Notes under the pieces: model-generated | What the model was told of the DNA's origin: nothing | Seen by the model: only the letters and a program-made list of their open reading frames with translations | The model's database searches: none | Source of the DNA: G963422745 sp963422745 | Lineage (GTDB): Bacteria; Actinomycetota; Acidimicrobiia; Acidimicrobiales; Aldehydirespiratoraceae | NCBI GenBank assembly: GCA_963422745.1 | Contig: OY730477.1 | Coordinates: forward strand, 558,001 to 622,000 | Direction of reading: 5' to 3' | DNA: 64,000 nucleotides | Translations under genes and position numbers: made by a program | In this document: piece by piece, positions 1-9,241 of the stretch | Layout: each line of letters begins with the position of its first letter | Numbering within the stretch: position 1 is the stretch's first letter

Positions 1-1155
1 CCCAAGGCCCTTGCCGAACTCGAATCGGCGGAAAATCTCAGCGAGGCGGTGGTTTTGTCCACCTGCAACCGGGTCGAGGTGTACGCCTTCGCCGAGCGCT
101 TCCATGGCGGATACCACGACGTCCGCGAGTTCATCTGTCGCCACACAGGATTGGCACCGGAGTGCATAGCCGATCACCTCTACGCACTCCACGACACCGA
201 TGCGGTCGCCCATCTTTTCGCGATCGCGGCCGGGCTCGATTCGGCGGTTATCGGTGAGCACGAGATACTCGGCCAGGTGCGTAGCGCCTGGGAGCAGGCT
301 CGGCAGTACGGAACCGTCGGATCGGTACTTGAGCCGCTGTTTCGCCACGCTGTTGAGTGCGGCAAACGAGCCCGCACCGAAACCGCATTCGGGCGCGGCA
401 AACCAAGCGTGCCGCGTGCCGCGGTTGCCTTGGCCCACGAGAGTCTCGGCGGGCTCCACGATCGCCGGGTCCTCATCGTCGGGGCTGGTGATATGGCTGA
501 GGCCGTAGCCAGGTCGTTGATGAGATTCGGTGCGCCCAAGGTGATGGTTACGAACCGCACATCGCAACGTGCAGAGCGACTCGCGGCCAGCATCGGCGGG
601 CAGGCCGTGCCATTCAAGGCGATCCACTCGGTGCTGGGAACCGTCGACCTGGTCATCACCACGACCGGGGCTCCCAAAGACGTACTCGACCGTCAGGCAT
701 TGACCGGCCAAGAATTGACCATCGTCGATATAGCAGTTCCACGAGATGTGGATCCAGCAGCCGCCGAACTGGCCGGAATCGAACTCTTCGATATGGACAC
801 AGTCAAGGATTTTGTGAAACGTTCGAATCACGAACGCCAAGGTGTCGTTGCCGACGTGGAGTCGATCGTCGAACAAGAAGTCGCCCGCTATGAGGCGGTC
901 GCCTCAGCCCGCGCGATTGCGCCTCTGGTCGCGCAGCTGCACGAGCGTGGAGATGAGATTGTTGCCCACGAACTCGAACGGTTCCGGGCACGGCTTGTGG
1001 GACTCGACCCGGCTGAGCGCGCGGCGGTGGAGGCACTGGCGCGTGGTGTCGCCAAGAAGCTGCTGCGTTCACCCACCGTGCGGGTCAAGGCCGCCGCCGG
1101 AAAAGCCCGCGGTGAGCGGCTCGCAGAGGCTGTTCGAGACCTGTTTGATCTGTAG
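1..1155 (+). CDS. hemA: Glutamyl-tRNA reductase (5' end outside window)
   Basis: NADPH-dependent reduction of glutamyl-tRNA to glutamate-1-semialdehyde, first committed step of five-carbon tetrapyrrole synthesis. The reading frame is open from base 1 and contains the active-site segment LSTCNRVEVYAF (thiol Cys), then GEHEILGQV, a Rossmann motif VGAGDMAE and the C-terminal helical dimerisation domain. The GTG at base 49 lies inside the conserved VVLSTCNR segment, so it is not the true start; roughly 40-50 N-terminal residues are missing because of the window edge. It is the first visible gene of a hemACDBL operon, with hemC 3 bp downstream. Confidence 0.95.
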   Translation, partial: PKALAELESAENLSEAVVLSTCNRVEVYAFAERFHGGYHDVREFICRHTGLAPECIADHLYALHDTDAVAHLFAIAAGLDSAVIGEHEILGQVRSAWEQARQYGTVGSVLEPLFRHAVECGKRARTETAFGRGKPSVPRAAVALAHESLGGLHDRRVLIVGAGDMAEAVARSLMRFGAPKVMVTNRTSQRAERLAASIGGQAVPFKAIHSVLGTVDLVITTTGAPKDVLDRQALTGQELTIVDIAVPRDVDPAAAELAGIELFDMDTVKDFVKRSNHERQGVVADVESIVEQEVARYEAVASARAIAPLVAQLHERGDEIVAHELERFRARLVGLDPAERAAVEALARGVAKKLLRSPTVRVKAAAGKARGERLAEAVRDLFDL

Positions 1156-1158
1156 ACG

Positions 1159-2064
1159 GTGGTGCTGAGAGCCGCCACACGGGCGAGTGCGTTAGCGCTT
1201 TGGCAGACCCGTTACGTCGCAGGACTGCTCGGTGATGAAGTCGCGGAGTTGGAGGTATCCACTATCGGTGATCGGCGCGTGGACGTGCCGATTCATACAT
1301 TGGGCGGCAAGGGCGTGTTCGTCAAGGAGGTGCAAGCAGCGGTGATCGATGGTAGGGCGGATTTCGCGGTGCACTCAGCCAAGGACCTGCCAGCGCTCGA
1401 ACCGCCTGAGCTTGTCCTGGTCGCCGTTCCCGAGCGTGCCGATCCTCGCGACGCGCTGGTAGGAGCCCGCCTCAACGATCTTCGCCTCAATGCCATCGTG
1501 GCCACCGGCTCGATTCGCCGGCGGGTTCAGCTCGCAAGGCTTCGGCCCGACATTATCTTTGAAGAGCTGCGCGGAAACATCGGCACCCGGATGGCCAAGG
1601 CATCACGATTCGATGCCATCGTCATGGCCGCGGCAGCCATAGACCGCCTGGATCTCGAGTTCGGCGTGGTCGACCGGTTAGACCCGTCGGCCATGGTGCC
1701 TCAAGTGGCCCAAGGCGCGCTGGCGGTTGAGTGTCGAGCCGACGACTCAGCCACGATCGAAGCTCTGAGAGCAATTGACGATCCCGCGGCGCACCTGCTG
1801 GTCGACGCTGAACGATCGTTTCTTGCCGAACTCGGGGGTGACTGCAACCTCCCCGCCGGTGCCTACGCGGTCGCGGTCAACAGCGGAATCGAGATGACCG
1901 CGATGTTGGCATCTGATGACGCGCAGGTGCAGCGGAGATGTCGGCAGACGGGTCCGATCACGGATCCCGGCGGGCTCGGTCGATGCGTGGCGCGTCGACT
2001 GCTTGAAGAGGTCGCAGCCGCACCGTCGTCGATCGACAAAGGCCAATGGTCGGACCCACGATGA
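1159..2064 (+). CDS. hemC: Porphobilinogen deaminase (hydroxymethylbilane synthase)
   Basis: Polymerises four porphobilinogens to hydroxymethylbilane in the cytoplasm. The 301-residue length is normal. Visible family motifs are LRAATRASALALWQT at the N terminus, VHSAKDLP with the catalytic Asp at about residue 76, and GGDCNLPAGAYA with the dipyrromethane-cofactor Cys at about residue 229. The start is GTG, 3 bp after the hemA stop, so translation is probably coupled. An 18-codon ATG frame overlaps the stop (2061-2117) but matches nothing I recognise. Confidence 0.95.
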   Translation: MVLRAATRASALALWQTRYVAGLLGDEVAELEVSTIGDRRVDVPIHTLGGKGVFVKEVQAAVIDGRADFAVHSAKDLPALEPPELVLVAVPERADPRDALVGARLNDLRLNAIVATGSIRRRVQLARLRPDIIFEELRGNIGTRMAKASRFDAIVMAAAAIDRLDLEFGVVDRLDPSAMVPQVAQGALAVECRADDSATIEALRAIDDPAAHLLVDAERSFLAELGGDCNLPAGAYAVAVNSGIEMTAMLASDDAQVQRRCRQTGPITDPGGLGRCVARRLLEEVAAAPSSIDKGQWSDPR

Positions 2065-2157
2065 CCGCAGCCGACGATTTCACAGCGACGGTGTTGGGGC
2101 AGCGCTCGTGGTGTTGACTCCCGAAGATCTCGGCGTATCGGGCTGGCTGGGCTGACC

Positions 2158-2970
2158 ATGGCACCGCTGGAAGGGATACGTGTGGTGGTCACCCGGCCGG
2201 TTTCACAAGCCGCCACGTTGGTGTCGGCGCTGAAAGCTGCGGGTGCTGTCGTGGTGCAGGTGCCGGTGATCGCCATCACCGATCCCTGCGATGGTGGCGC
2301 GGCACTGCGCGCTTCGCTGGCGTCGCTAACCTCGCGGGACTGGCTGGTCGTCACGAGTCCCAACGGCGCAGCTCGGGTGTCTGCGGAGCTGTCTGGGCGA
2401 ATCCAGCCCTGCAGACTCGCTGTTATTGGGCCGGGAACTATGGCTCGCGCGTCCGACGCCGGGCTGCGGGTGGACCTGGTACCGCGACATGCCATTGCCG
2501 AGGGCTTGCTTGAAGTGTTTCCCGACCCACCCGAAGGCGGTGGCCGTGTGGTGCTTGCCAGGGCTGCGGCGGCCCGTGATCTGCTCCCCGTTGGGCTTAC
2601 CGCTCAGGGATGGACGGTGCGGGATGTCGCGGCGTATCGTACGGTCAGTGTCGCCGTGGCGGAGGACGCAGCGGCTCGTTGCCGCGATGCTGATGTTGTG
2701 GCGTTCACTTCGTCTTCAACCGTGAAGAGCCTAGTGAGCGCAGTCGGTGTGGCTGGCCTGCCCCGGCTCGTTGCCGCTATCGGTCCCGCTACCGCCGCCA
2801 GCGCCGTAAAGCTTGGTGTTGTCGTTGACGTGGAGGCATCCGAGCACACCATCGATGGGCTGCTAGCTGCGATCATCGCATGCGTTGGTTCTCACACTGC
2901 GCCCGGTGAGGCCCTGAGGGACTCTCAAGGTGATGTTGTCGTTCCCGAAGCGGATATGGAGACTCGGTAG
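2158..2970 (+). CDS. hemD: Uroporphyrinogen-III synthase
   Basis: Cyclises hydroxymethylbilane with D-ring inversion to uroporphyrinogen III. The 270-residue protein shows the two-lobed HemD pattern: IRVVVTRP near the N terminus, the mid-protein ARAAAARDLLP, and VVAFTSSSTVKSLV followed by VAAIGPATAASA in the C-terminal lobe. The family is weakly conserved, so the assignment rests on these motifs plus its position between hemC and hemB. ATG start; a 93-bp gap separates it from hemC. Confidence 0.88.
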   Translation: MAPLEGIRVVVTRPVSQAATLVSALKAAGAVVVQVPVIAITDPCDGGAALRASLASLTSRDWLVVTSPNGAARVSAELSGRIQPCRLAVIGPGTMARASDAGLRVDLVPRHAIAEGLLEVFPDPPEGGGRVVLARAAAARDLLPVGLTAQGWTVRDVAAYRTVSVAVAEDAAARCRDADVVAFTSSSTVKSLVSAVGVAGLPRLVAAIGPATAASAVKLGVVVDVEASEHTIDGLLAAIIACVGSHTAPGEALRDSQGDVVVPEADMETR

Positions 2971-2979
2971 CGTGTCGCG

Positions 2980-3963
2980 ATGAACTTCCCGCAGCGCCGG
3001 CTTCGTAGGCTTCGACGGACTCCGGCGTTGCGACGCATGGTGCGCGAATCGCGGTTGCATCCCGACGATCTGGTAGCACCGCTGTTCATCCGCGAGGGCA
3101 TTGATACGCCTCAACCGATTTCATCGCTGCCAGCGCAGCAGCAACACACCCGTGAATCGCTGCGCACCGAGGTTGTTGAGCTGGTTGATCTTGGGATACC
3201 AGCGGTGATGTTGTTCGGTGTGCCAGCACGCAAGGATCACCGAGGGTCCGAGGCGTTCAATCCCGACGGGATCGTGCAGTTAGCGATCCGTGACTTGCGC
3301 GAAGACCACGGCGACGGATTGGTTGTCCTTGCTGATCTTTGTATTGATGAGTACACAGATCACGGTCATTGCGGGGTACTCAACAACCGAGGCCGACCAG
3401 ACAACGACGCCACGCTGGAGATATACCAACGAATTGCCGTGGTCCAGGCCGAAGCAGGAGCAGACATGGTAGCCCCGAGCGGGATGATGGACGGCCAGGT
3501 GCGTGCAATCCGAGAAGCGCTTGACGACTCGGGCTGCGACGAGGTCGCTATCTGTGCCTACGCCGCGAAGTACGCCACTGCGCTGTATGGCCCGTTCCGT
3601 GAGGCCGTTGACGTGACCATCGCCGGGGGCGGGGATCGCAAGGATTACCAACAAGACACCGCCAACACTCGCGAAGCCTTCTGCGAAATCCTTGCTGATG
3701 TCGCCGAAGGTGCGGACATGGTGATGGTGAAACCAGCCATGCCCTACCTTGATGTGATCTCTCGGGTACGAGACATGGTTGACATTCCGTTGGCCGCTTA
3801 CCATGTGAGCGGCGAATATGCCATGGTGCACGCCGCCGCGGCCCACAGATGGCTTGAACTCGAAGCGGTGGCATTTGAACATGTTGGGGCCATCAAGCGG
3901 GCCGGTGCCGATGTGATTCTCACTTATTTCTCACGTCTGATCGCCGAGGGTCTGTCGCCGTGA
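2980..3963 (+). CDS. hemB: Delta-aminolevulinic acid dehydratase (porphobilinogen synthase)
   Basis: Condenses two 5-aminolevulinates to porphobilinogen. The Schiff-base lysines are seen at about K197 (AAKYATALYGPFR) and K251 (MVMVKPAMPY). The metal loop reads DLCIDEYTDHGHCG (residues 119-132), so two of the three zinc-binding cysteines of the classical Zn enzyme are kept and the middle one is Asp, a variant I associate with actinobacterial enzymes. 327 residues, normal length. Its stop overlaps the hemL start by 4 bp. Confidence 0.96.
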   Translation: MNFPQRRLRRLRRTPALRRMVRESRLHPDDLVAPLFIREGIDTPQPISSLPAQQQHTRESLRTEVVELVDLGIPAVMLFGVPARKDHRGSEAFNPDGIVQLAIRDLREDHGDGLVVLADLCIDEYTDHGHCGVLNNRGRPDNDATLEIYQRIAVVQAEAGADMVAPSGMMDGQVRAIREALDDSGCDEVAICAYAAKYATALYGPFREAVDVTIAGGGDRKDYQQDTANTREAFCEILADVAEGADMVMVKPAMPYLDVISRVRDMVDIPLAAYHVSGEYAMVHAAAAHRWLELEAVAFEHVGAIKRAGADVILTYFSRLIAEGLSP

Positions 3964-5333
3964 CCGCTGCGAGCGATGCGGGCGCAACCCGAAGTCCGTT
4001 GCCTGCGCCTTGTGAGGTCCACGGTACTGACCCCGTCGCCGGAGATGCCGTCGATCCGTCCACCGTCAGCTCCGAACCCGTCAACAATCGGACTCTCTTT
4101 GAGCGCGCACGAGCTGTGATCCCCGGCGGTGTGAATTCGCCGGTGCGGGCCTTCGGTTCGGTGGGCAGTACGCCGTATTTCGTGGCCCGAGCCGAGGGTC
4201 CGTTCGTCTACGACGTTGAGGGACGCCGCTACATCGACTACGTCCAGAGCTACGGGCCGTCGATTCTCGGCCATGCTCACCCATCAATCACCGCGGCTGT
4301 GGCGTCCGCAGCGAGTCGTGGCACCAGTTACGGCGCTCCCACCGAAGATGAGGTGCTCATCGCCGAGGAGATCTGTACCCGCGTCGACGGGCTTGAGCAA
4401 CTGCGATTGGTGTCCAGTGGTACCGAGGCCACGATGTCGGCGATCCGACTTGCCCGCGGTGCGACCCGGCGCTCCCGAATCATCAAGTTCGCAGGCAACT
4501 ATCACGGTCACAGCGATGCGCTACTGGTGGCCGGTGGTTCCGGTGTCGCACAGCAGGGCCTTGTGGGGTCTGAAGGGGTGACCGCTGGCGCCGTAGCCGA
4601 CACAACGGTCGCTCCCTACAACCAGGTTCCTGATATTGACGAAACCGTTGCGGTGGTTTGTGTGGAGCCGATCGCGGCCAACATGGGGCTTGTCGGCCCT
4701 GTTGACGGTTTCTTGGAGGGATTGCGAGCGGCTTGCGACGAAGCAGGCGCCCTGTTGATGTTTGACGAGGTCATAACAGGATTCAGGCTCTGTCGTGGTG
4801 GTGCCGCTGAGTGGTACGGCGTCCGCCCAGACATCTGGTGCTTCGGCAAGGTGATCGGTGGTGGCCTGCCCATGGGGGCCTTCGGAGCGTCGAGTTTGGT
4901 CATGGCCAACCTCGCTCCATTGGGCGGGGTTTATCAAGCTGGAACCCTTTCCGGGAACCCGCTAGCCACCGCTGCCGGGCTCAGTGCATTGAGCCATCTC
5001 AGCGTTGATGCCTACGAACGTCTAACCGCTATCGCCGCTCGGCTGGGTGATGGCATGCAGGCCGCCTTCGACTCCGCTGGGGTACCGGCGGTCGTTCCGC
5101 GGATCGGACCCCTGTTGGGCCTGTTTTTCACCGACCGGGCCCCCACCAACTTCGAATCCGCAACCGCCGCCGCCGACAACGGCATCTATGCGCGCTTCTT
5201 TCACGGCATGCTCAAACGCGGCGTCGCCTTCGCGCCGGGTGCCTATGAGGCGATCTTCGTGTCTTTGGCGCACACAAACACCGAAATAGACGATTCGATC
5301 GCAGCGGTTGCAGAGGTTGCGGCGGGACTTTGA
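3960..5333 (+). CDS. hemL: Glutamate-1-semialdehyde 2,1-aminomutase
   Basis: PLP enzyme converting glutamate-1-semialdehyde to 5-aminolevulinate. It has RARAVIPGGVNSPVRAF near the N terminus, the FDEVITGFR aspartate and FGKVIGGGLPMG with the PLP lysine at about K297. The GTG start overlaps the hemB stop (GTGA). About 40 residues precede the usual family start, with no better internal start codon, so the N-terminal extension may be real or the true start may be missed. Last gene of the heme operon; with hemA it feeds ALA to hemB. Confidence 0.95.
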   Translation: MTAASDAGATRSPLPAPCEVHGTDPVAGDAVDPSTVSSEPVNNRTLFERARAVIPGGVNSPVRAFGSVGSTPYFVARAEGPFVYDVEGRRYIDYVQSYGPSILGHAHPSITAAVASAASRGTSYGAPTEDEVLIAEEICTRVDGLEQLRLVSSGTEATMSAIRLARGATRRSRIIKFAGNYHGHSDALLVAGGSGVAQQGLVGSEGVTAGAVADTTVAPYNQVPDIDETVAVVCVEPIAANMGLVGPVDGFLEGLRAACDEAGALLMFDEVITGFRLCRGGAAEWYGVRPDIWCFGKVIGGGLPMGAFGASSLVMANLAPLGGVYQAGTLSGNPLATAAGLSALSHLSVDAYERLTAIAARLGDGMQAAFDSAGVPAVVPRIGPLLGLFFTDRAPTNFESATAAADNGIYARFFHGMLKRGVAFAPGAYEAIFVSLAHTNTEIDDSIAAVAEVAAGL

Positions 5334-5437
5334 AAACCGGGCTGCGAAAAGATGACCATGTCGCGCACAAATATCAAACAAGCCACATAAACATCACATA
5401 ACACGGAATCAATCACGAATCCATAGGGAGAAGGCAC

Positions 5438-6253
5438 ATGTCGAAGCTTGCGAAGATCATTGTGGGTGCTGCGGTCGTGGTGGTGATACTGGGGGTTGGG
5501 CTCTGGTGGTTCGTATGGGACCGTGACAACCCCGAGGAGGTATCGATCCGAGCGGCCACTAACCAGCTCGAGGCAGACCTAGAACTCGAGGCAGACCTAG
5601 ATGTTGACGCCGACCTGCCGACGACAACGGAGCCCAGCACAAACAGCGAACCCGGCGCAGCTCCCGAGATTACCGATCACGATTTCGACGTGAACGGCAC
5701 ATGGATCGTTGACGACGAGTTTGGTTCCTTCGATTTCGACACGGCCTCGGGAAGCTTTGCGGGCTTTCGAGTTGATGAGGTCCTGACAGTCGGTGAGGTG
5801 GTTGCCGTTGGTCGTACGGGCGGTGTCACTGGAACGCTTACGATCAAAGACAACATTTTGACCGCCACCGAAGTGACCGTCGACATGACCAGCATCGTGT
5901 CGGACGATTCACGCCGCGAGCGAGCTATACGAGGCGCAGTGGATGCCTCCAGGTTCAGTGAAGCAACGTTTGTTCTTACCCAACCCGTGGCACTGCCCGA
6001 CTCCGTGGCTGCAGGCACCGAATTCAGCATTGAAGCAACGGGTGACCTCTCCGTGAAAGGCACTACCAAACAGGTCGTCGTAGCGATCGATGCGGTTGTT
6101 CGCGGTGATGGTATTGGTGTGGTCGTTGGGACCACTGAGATCGTCTGGGAGGACTTCGGGGTCACCCCGCCGTCGGCTCCGATCGTGGTTTCGGTGCAAC
6201 CATCGGGGGTTTTGGAGTTCCAATTGATCCTCAACAAGGAGCAGACACCATGA
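5438..6253 (+). CDS. Membrane-anchored YceI-family protein
   Basis: 271 residues: one N-terminal membrane segment (about 8-27), an acidic low-complexity linker with a tandem ELEADL/LEADLD repeat, then a YceI-like lipocalin domain (about residues 80-265) with the typical VDMTSIVSDDSRRERAIRG strand-loop and the GDLSVKGTTKQV motif. YceI domains bind isoprenoid or other amphiphilic ligands; the ligand here is unknown, possibly a quinone precursor. A strong GGGAGAAGG ribosome site precedes the ATG. It stands alone and converges on pgi. Confidence 0.8.
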   Translation: MSKLAKIIVGAAVVVVILGVGLWWFVWDRDNPEEVSIRAATNQLEADLELEADLDVDADLPTTTEPSTNSEPGAAPEITDHDFDVNGTWIVDDEFGSFDFDTASGSFAGFRVDEVLTVGEVVAVGRTGGVTGTLTIKDNILTATEVTVDMTSIVSDDSRRERAIRGAVDASRFSEATFVLTQPVALPDSVAAGTEFSIEATGDLSVKGTTKQVVVAIDAVVRGDGIGVVVGTTEIVWEDFGVTPPSAPIVVSVQPSGVLEFQLILNKEQTP

Positions 6254-6299
6254 AGTTCTGCGGTGAGAATCGACGCTACGTTGGATCAACGCCCCCGGT

Positions 6300-8051
6300 T
6301 CAGCCGGTGTTCATGGACCGGTAACGAGAGATCAAAGCGGTGGTGGAGGCGTCGTGGTTGCCATGGCTGGCCGCGCTCACAGAAGTCTGTTCATTCGTCG
6401 CTGCAGGCTGCAAACCAACCGTTGTGGACGTGATGGCCGCGCTCATCGGGTTCTGTTCATTCGTCGCTGATGCATTGAGATCGGCCAGGATCGAATTCGC
6501 AAGCGTCTTGCCCAGCTCCACTCCCCACTGGTCGAAAGGGTTGATCCCCCAGATCGCTGCCTGTGTGAACACCTGATGCTCATACAATGCGATGAGCTGC
6601 CCCAGAACCGAAGGGCTCAGCCTCGGCGCCATGATCATGGTTGAGGGACGGTTGCCGGGGAATGTGCAGTGTCCGACCAGAGCCGGTGCAGTATCGGCTG
6701 CTGTCTCCTCCGCGGTTCTACCGAAAGCCAAAGCCGTAGACTGAGCTAAGCAGTTGGCGACGAGCTGGTCATTGTGCGCCTCCGTCTCATGCACTTCCCG
6801 ATCGACGGATCGCGTCGGGTGACTCGGTCTTGCCATGACGATGAAATCGGCTGGCACGACCGTGGTGCCCTGATGCAGGAGTTGATGAAACGAGTGCTGG
6901 CCTCTGGTGCCAGCCTCACCCCACACAATCGCGCCGGTGTTGTAGCTGATGGGTGCGCCGTTGACGCCAGCGCGCTTGCCGTTGCTCTCCATGTCAAGCT
7001 GGCCGAGGTAGGTGGGAAATGAGCGAAGCCCGTGGCAATAGGGGAGCACCGCGCGGGTGGGCAGATCACAAAATGTCCTGTACCAAACTCCCAGCAAACC
7101 GAGCAGCGCTGGCACGTTGCACTCCAGCGGCATCGATTCAAAGTGTTCGTCGACGGTGCGAAACCCGCCGAGCATGTCGCGAAATGCTTCCGGCCCGATT
7201 GCCAGCATCAAGGACAGACCAATTGCGGATCCCAACGAGTAACGGCCGCCCACCCAATCCCACAGATCAAACCTGTTCTCGGGGCCTATACCAAAGGCCT
7301 CGACCGCCTGGGCGTTGGCCGAAACCGCGACGAAATGCCTCCCCACGGCAGCGGCTCCGAGCCGATCCACAATCCAGCGCCTTGCCGATATGGCGTTTCG
7401 GATCGTCTCGGAAGTAACAAATGACTTGGATGCGATCACGAACATCGTCGTTGCTGGATCCAGGCCGACCAGCGCGGATTCGAGGTCGGCTGCGTCAATG
7501 TTGGCCACAAACCGGCAGCGAAGCTGCCGGTGATGAAACGCTGCCAGCGCTTCATACGCCATCGCCGGGCCGAGGTCAGAACCGCCAATACCAACGTTGA
7601 CAACCGTATCAATCGGCCTTCCGGTGGCACCCAGCCATTCTCCGGCCCGAACACACCTTGTGAACTTGTCCATTTGGTGCAGCACCCGATGCACGTCCTC
7701 GACGATGTTGCGTCCATTCACCACCACAACCGCGTCCGGCGGTGCCCTCAAAGCCATGTGTAAAGCGGGCCGGTCTTGGCTGGTGTTGACCCGTTCACCA
7801 GCGGCCATCGCCCGGACCTGATCGGTCAGCCCCACAAAGCGGGCCAGACCCAACAACTGCTCAACGATCTCCGGTGTTACCAAGTGCTTGGACAAGTCAA
7901 CGACCAGATCGCCGATCTCGTGGGTCATGCGGCTGACTCGTGAAGGGTCGCCGACAAACATCCGCCTAAGACCCAGTTCGGTGTGAGCGGCTCCGAGCGC
8001 TTGCAGGGTCCGCCACTGCGAAGTGGTGGTGATATCGACAGTGCGGACCAT
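6300..8051 (-). CDS. pgi: Glucose-6-phosphate isomerase
   Basis: Interconverts glucose-6-phosphate and fructose-6-phosphate. Clear family segments: VNVGIGGSDLGP, ASKSFVTSETI, WVGGRYSLGSAIG, QLDMESNGKR, HSFHQLLHQG and NPFDQWGVELGK with the catalytic Lys. The canonical fold ends near NSILADLNA; the last about 50 residues are an extra Ala/Thr/Ser-rich tail with an internal repeat (ATNEQ...SAA twice) encoded by 66-bp spaced repeats. The ATG is preceded by GAGGAG. It lies 33 bp downstream of a cytochrome c gene on the same strand, probably one transcript. Confidence 0.95.
   Translation of the reverse strand: MVRTVDITTTSQWRTLQALGAAHTELGLRRMFVGDPSRVSRMTHEIGDLVVDLSKHLVTPEIVEQLLGLARFVGLTDQVRAMAAGERVNTSQDRPALHMALRAPPDAVVVVNGRNIVEDVHRVLHQMDKFTRCVRAGEWLGATGRPIDTVVNVGIGGSDLGPAMAYEALAAFHHRQLRCRFVANIDAADLESALVGLDPATTMFVIASKSFVTSETIRNAISARRWIVDRLGAAAVGRHFVAVSANAQAVEAFGIGPENRFDLWDWVGGRYSLGSAIGLSLMLAIGPEAFRDMLGGFRTVDEHFESMPLECNVPALLGLLGVWYRTFCDLPTRAVLPYCHGLRSFPTYLGQLDMESNGKRAGVNGAPISYNTGAIVWGEAGTRGQHSFHQLLHQGTTVVPADFIVMARPSHPTRSVDREVHETEAHNDQLVANCLAQSTALAFGRTAEETAADTAPALVGHCTFPGNRPSTMIMAPRLSPSVLGQLIALYEHQVFTQAAIWGINPFDQWGVELGKTLANSILADLNASATNEQNPMSAAITSTTVGLQPAATNEQTSVSAASHGNHDASTTALISRYRSMNTG
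6368..6469. repeat. 66-bp spaced direct repeat inside the pgi 3' end
   Basis: Two 36-bp units at 6368-6403 and 6434-6469 agree at 29 of 36 positions; the outer blocks TGGCCGCGCTCA and CTGTTCATTCGTCGCTG are identical. The spacing is 66 bp (22 codons), so the duplication is in frame and produces the repeated ATNEQ motif in the non-canonical tail of glucose-6-phosphate isomerase. Confidence 0.8.
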
Positions 8052-8084
8052 GGTCTCCTCGGCCCCGATCCCGGCTCGGGTTGA

Positions 8085-8909
8085 TCAGCCCGAGGCCCCT
8101 TCAAGGTCCTCTTCGAGCACGGATCGGGCTTCGTCAACGATGTGTTGGACCTCGTCGGCCTGCATGTCTGCAAGAGACACGTCCTGCTCGGACACAACAA
8201 GGAGGAACTCCTCAAGCAGGTCCAGTTCCGCAGCAGCGGCCTCGTTGTCGAGACCTCCGTGAACGACCCGCTCGTAATAGACCACCGCCACGAGTTCCGA
8301 AGCGGACAGGTTTGAACCGAAGCCCGGCATGATGCCGAAGTCTCCCGGGACGCGGCCGCGTCCCGGATCACCGTAGCTGCCACCTTGTGATCCGCTGGTT
8401 CCGTTTGCTACCCAGGCAATGTGGCCAGCTACGCCGTCATAGTCGGCTCCCTGCTCGCGGCTCGGGAACGTCAACAGGACTTCACCGTTGTTGAGCTGAC
8501 GACCCGAACCGGTGCCTGATCCACCGCCTCCGTGACAGCTCGCGCAAAGCGCGTAAGCCGCCTCGCCCTCGGCCAACAACCCTTCGGAGCTTGCCGGTGG
8601 GTTCTCCAGATAGCCGACATAGTAGATCGCCCAAATAGGAAGGAACAACAAAACCGGCAGGATCCACACGGGAACCCGACGCCGATGCAAGGCTGCGGAC
8701 ACATACGCAGCGACAGGCTTGGGAGCAGGAGGGGGCGCCGCCGCGGCTGGGATCGGCACCGGCCCGGTTGGGACGGGTACCGCAGCGGCGGTGGCGGCTG
8801 GCGCAGTCGATGACGACACGTCGCTCTCGCTCTCCGGTAAAGCCACGCCGGTGAGGCGGGCACGGGCCTCAGCGGAGCGCCTCAGAAGATGCTCGGGTAC
8901 TTCGATCAA
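8085..8909 (-). CDS. Membrane-anchored monoheme cytochrome c
   Basis: 274 residues. The N terminus EVPEHLLRRSAEARARL is followed by a Pro/Ala-rich linker, a membrane segment (about residues 80-98), and a cytochrome c domain with CASCH at residues 122-126 and a likely axial Met in GIMPGFGSNLSA. It ends with an acidic helix. The start is TTG, supported by GGAG 6 nt upstream; no ATG or GTG fits the domain. Probably an electron carrier for the bc complex and oxidase, exposed outside the membrane. The N-terminal motif recurs in the cytochrome b subunit at 13389. Confidence 0.85.
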   Translation of the reverse strand: MIEVPEHLLRRSAEARARLTGVALPESESDVSSSTAPAATAAAVPVPTGPVPIPAAAAPPPAPKPVAAYVSAALHRRRVPVWILPVLLFLPIWAIYYVGYLENPPASSEGLLAEGEAAYALCASCHGGGGSGTGSGRQLNNGEVLLTFPSREQGADYDGVAGHIAWVANGTSGSQGGSYGDPGRGRVPGDFGIMPGFGSNLSASELVAVVYYERVVHGGLDNEAAAAELDLLEEFLLVVSEQDVSLADMQADEVQHIVDEARSVLEEDLEGASG

Positions 8910-9241
8910 CGGATTCTCCGTGCAGGGTCGAGGTGCAGGGTCAAGTCGTGGGTCGGATTGGTGTCATGGACAATACGCTCGGGTCGGCGCCGATCTGACG
9001 ATGATAGGGGACAGCAGCGTCGGATCGGCCTGCCCGAGTGTACGCGTTGGCGTCGTGGTCGTTGAGATTGCGACAACAGAGCAACTCGTGTCCGAAGGTG
9101 ACCTGGGTGCACGAAGGTGTCCTGGCCCGTTGAATTCTTGCGTTTCGAGGAGATGTTGTAGAGCAGCGGTGGTAGCAGCCGGGTTACGGACGTTCCGCAA
9201 CACTACTCTCTGATAAGACATCAGAGAGTGGGTGATCCAAC
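8910..9241. other. Intergenic region between divergent genes
   Basis: 332 bp without a convincing gene. It should hold the promoter of the minus-strand cytochrome c/pgi pair (a TATTGT -10-like hexamer on the minus strand at 8970-8975, weak) and of the plus-strand lipoprotein. It contains a 13-bp spaced direct repeat TGCAGGGTC at 8921 and 8934 and a perfect 10-bp palindrome at 9205-9229. Open frames here have no recognisable motifs. Confidence 0.5.
9205..9229. promoter_or_regulatory. Perfect 10-bp inverted repeat, candidate operator
   Basis: ACTCTCTGAT / ATCAGAGAGT with a 5-nt loop AAGAC, ending 12 bp before the lipoprotein ATG. No T-run follows, so it is not a canonical terminator. The symmetry and position suit a repressor site or an mRNA hairpin near the ribosome site; the regulator is unknown. 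Confidence 0.45.

Noticed and set aside
2061..2117. 18-codon ATG frame overlapping the hemC stop
   Set aside because: Start overlap resembles coupling, but it ends 40 bp before hemD and lacks any further support; weaker than the rplN-rplX micro-ORF, which is locked at both ends.
3280..3882. 200-codon minus-strand open frame inside hemB
   Set aside because: Complement of hemB, whose catalytic motifs are all present; translation is His/Val-rich noise.
6254..6300. Bidirectional terminator between the YceI gene and pgi
   Set aside because: Only a short CCGGT-type dyad without a T-run is visible; too weak to call.
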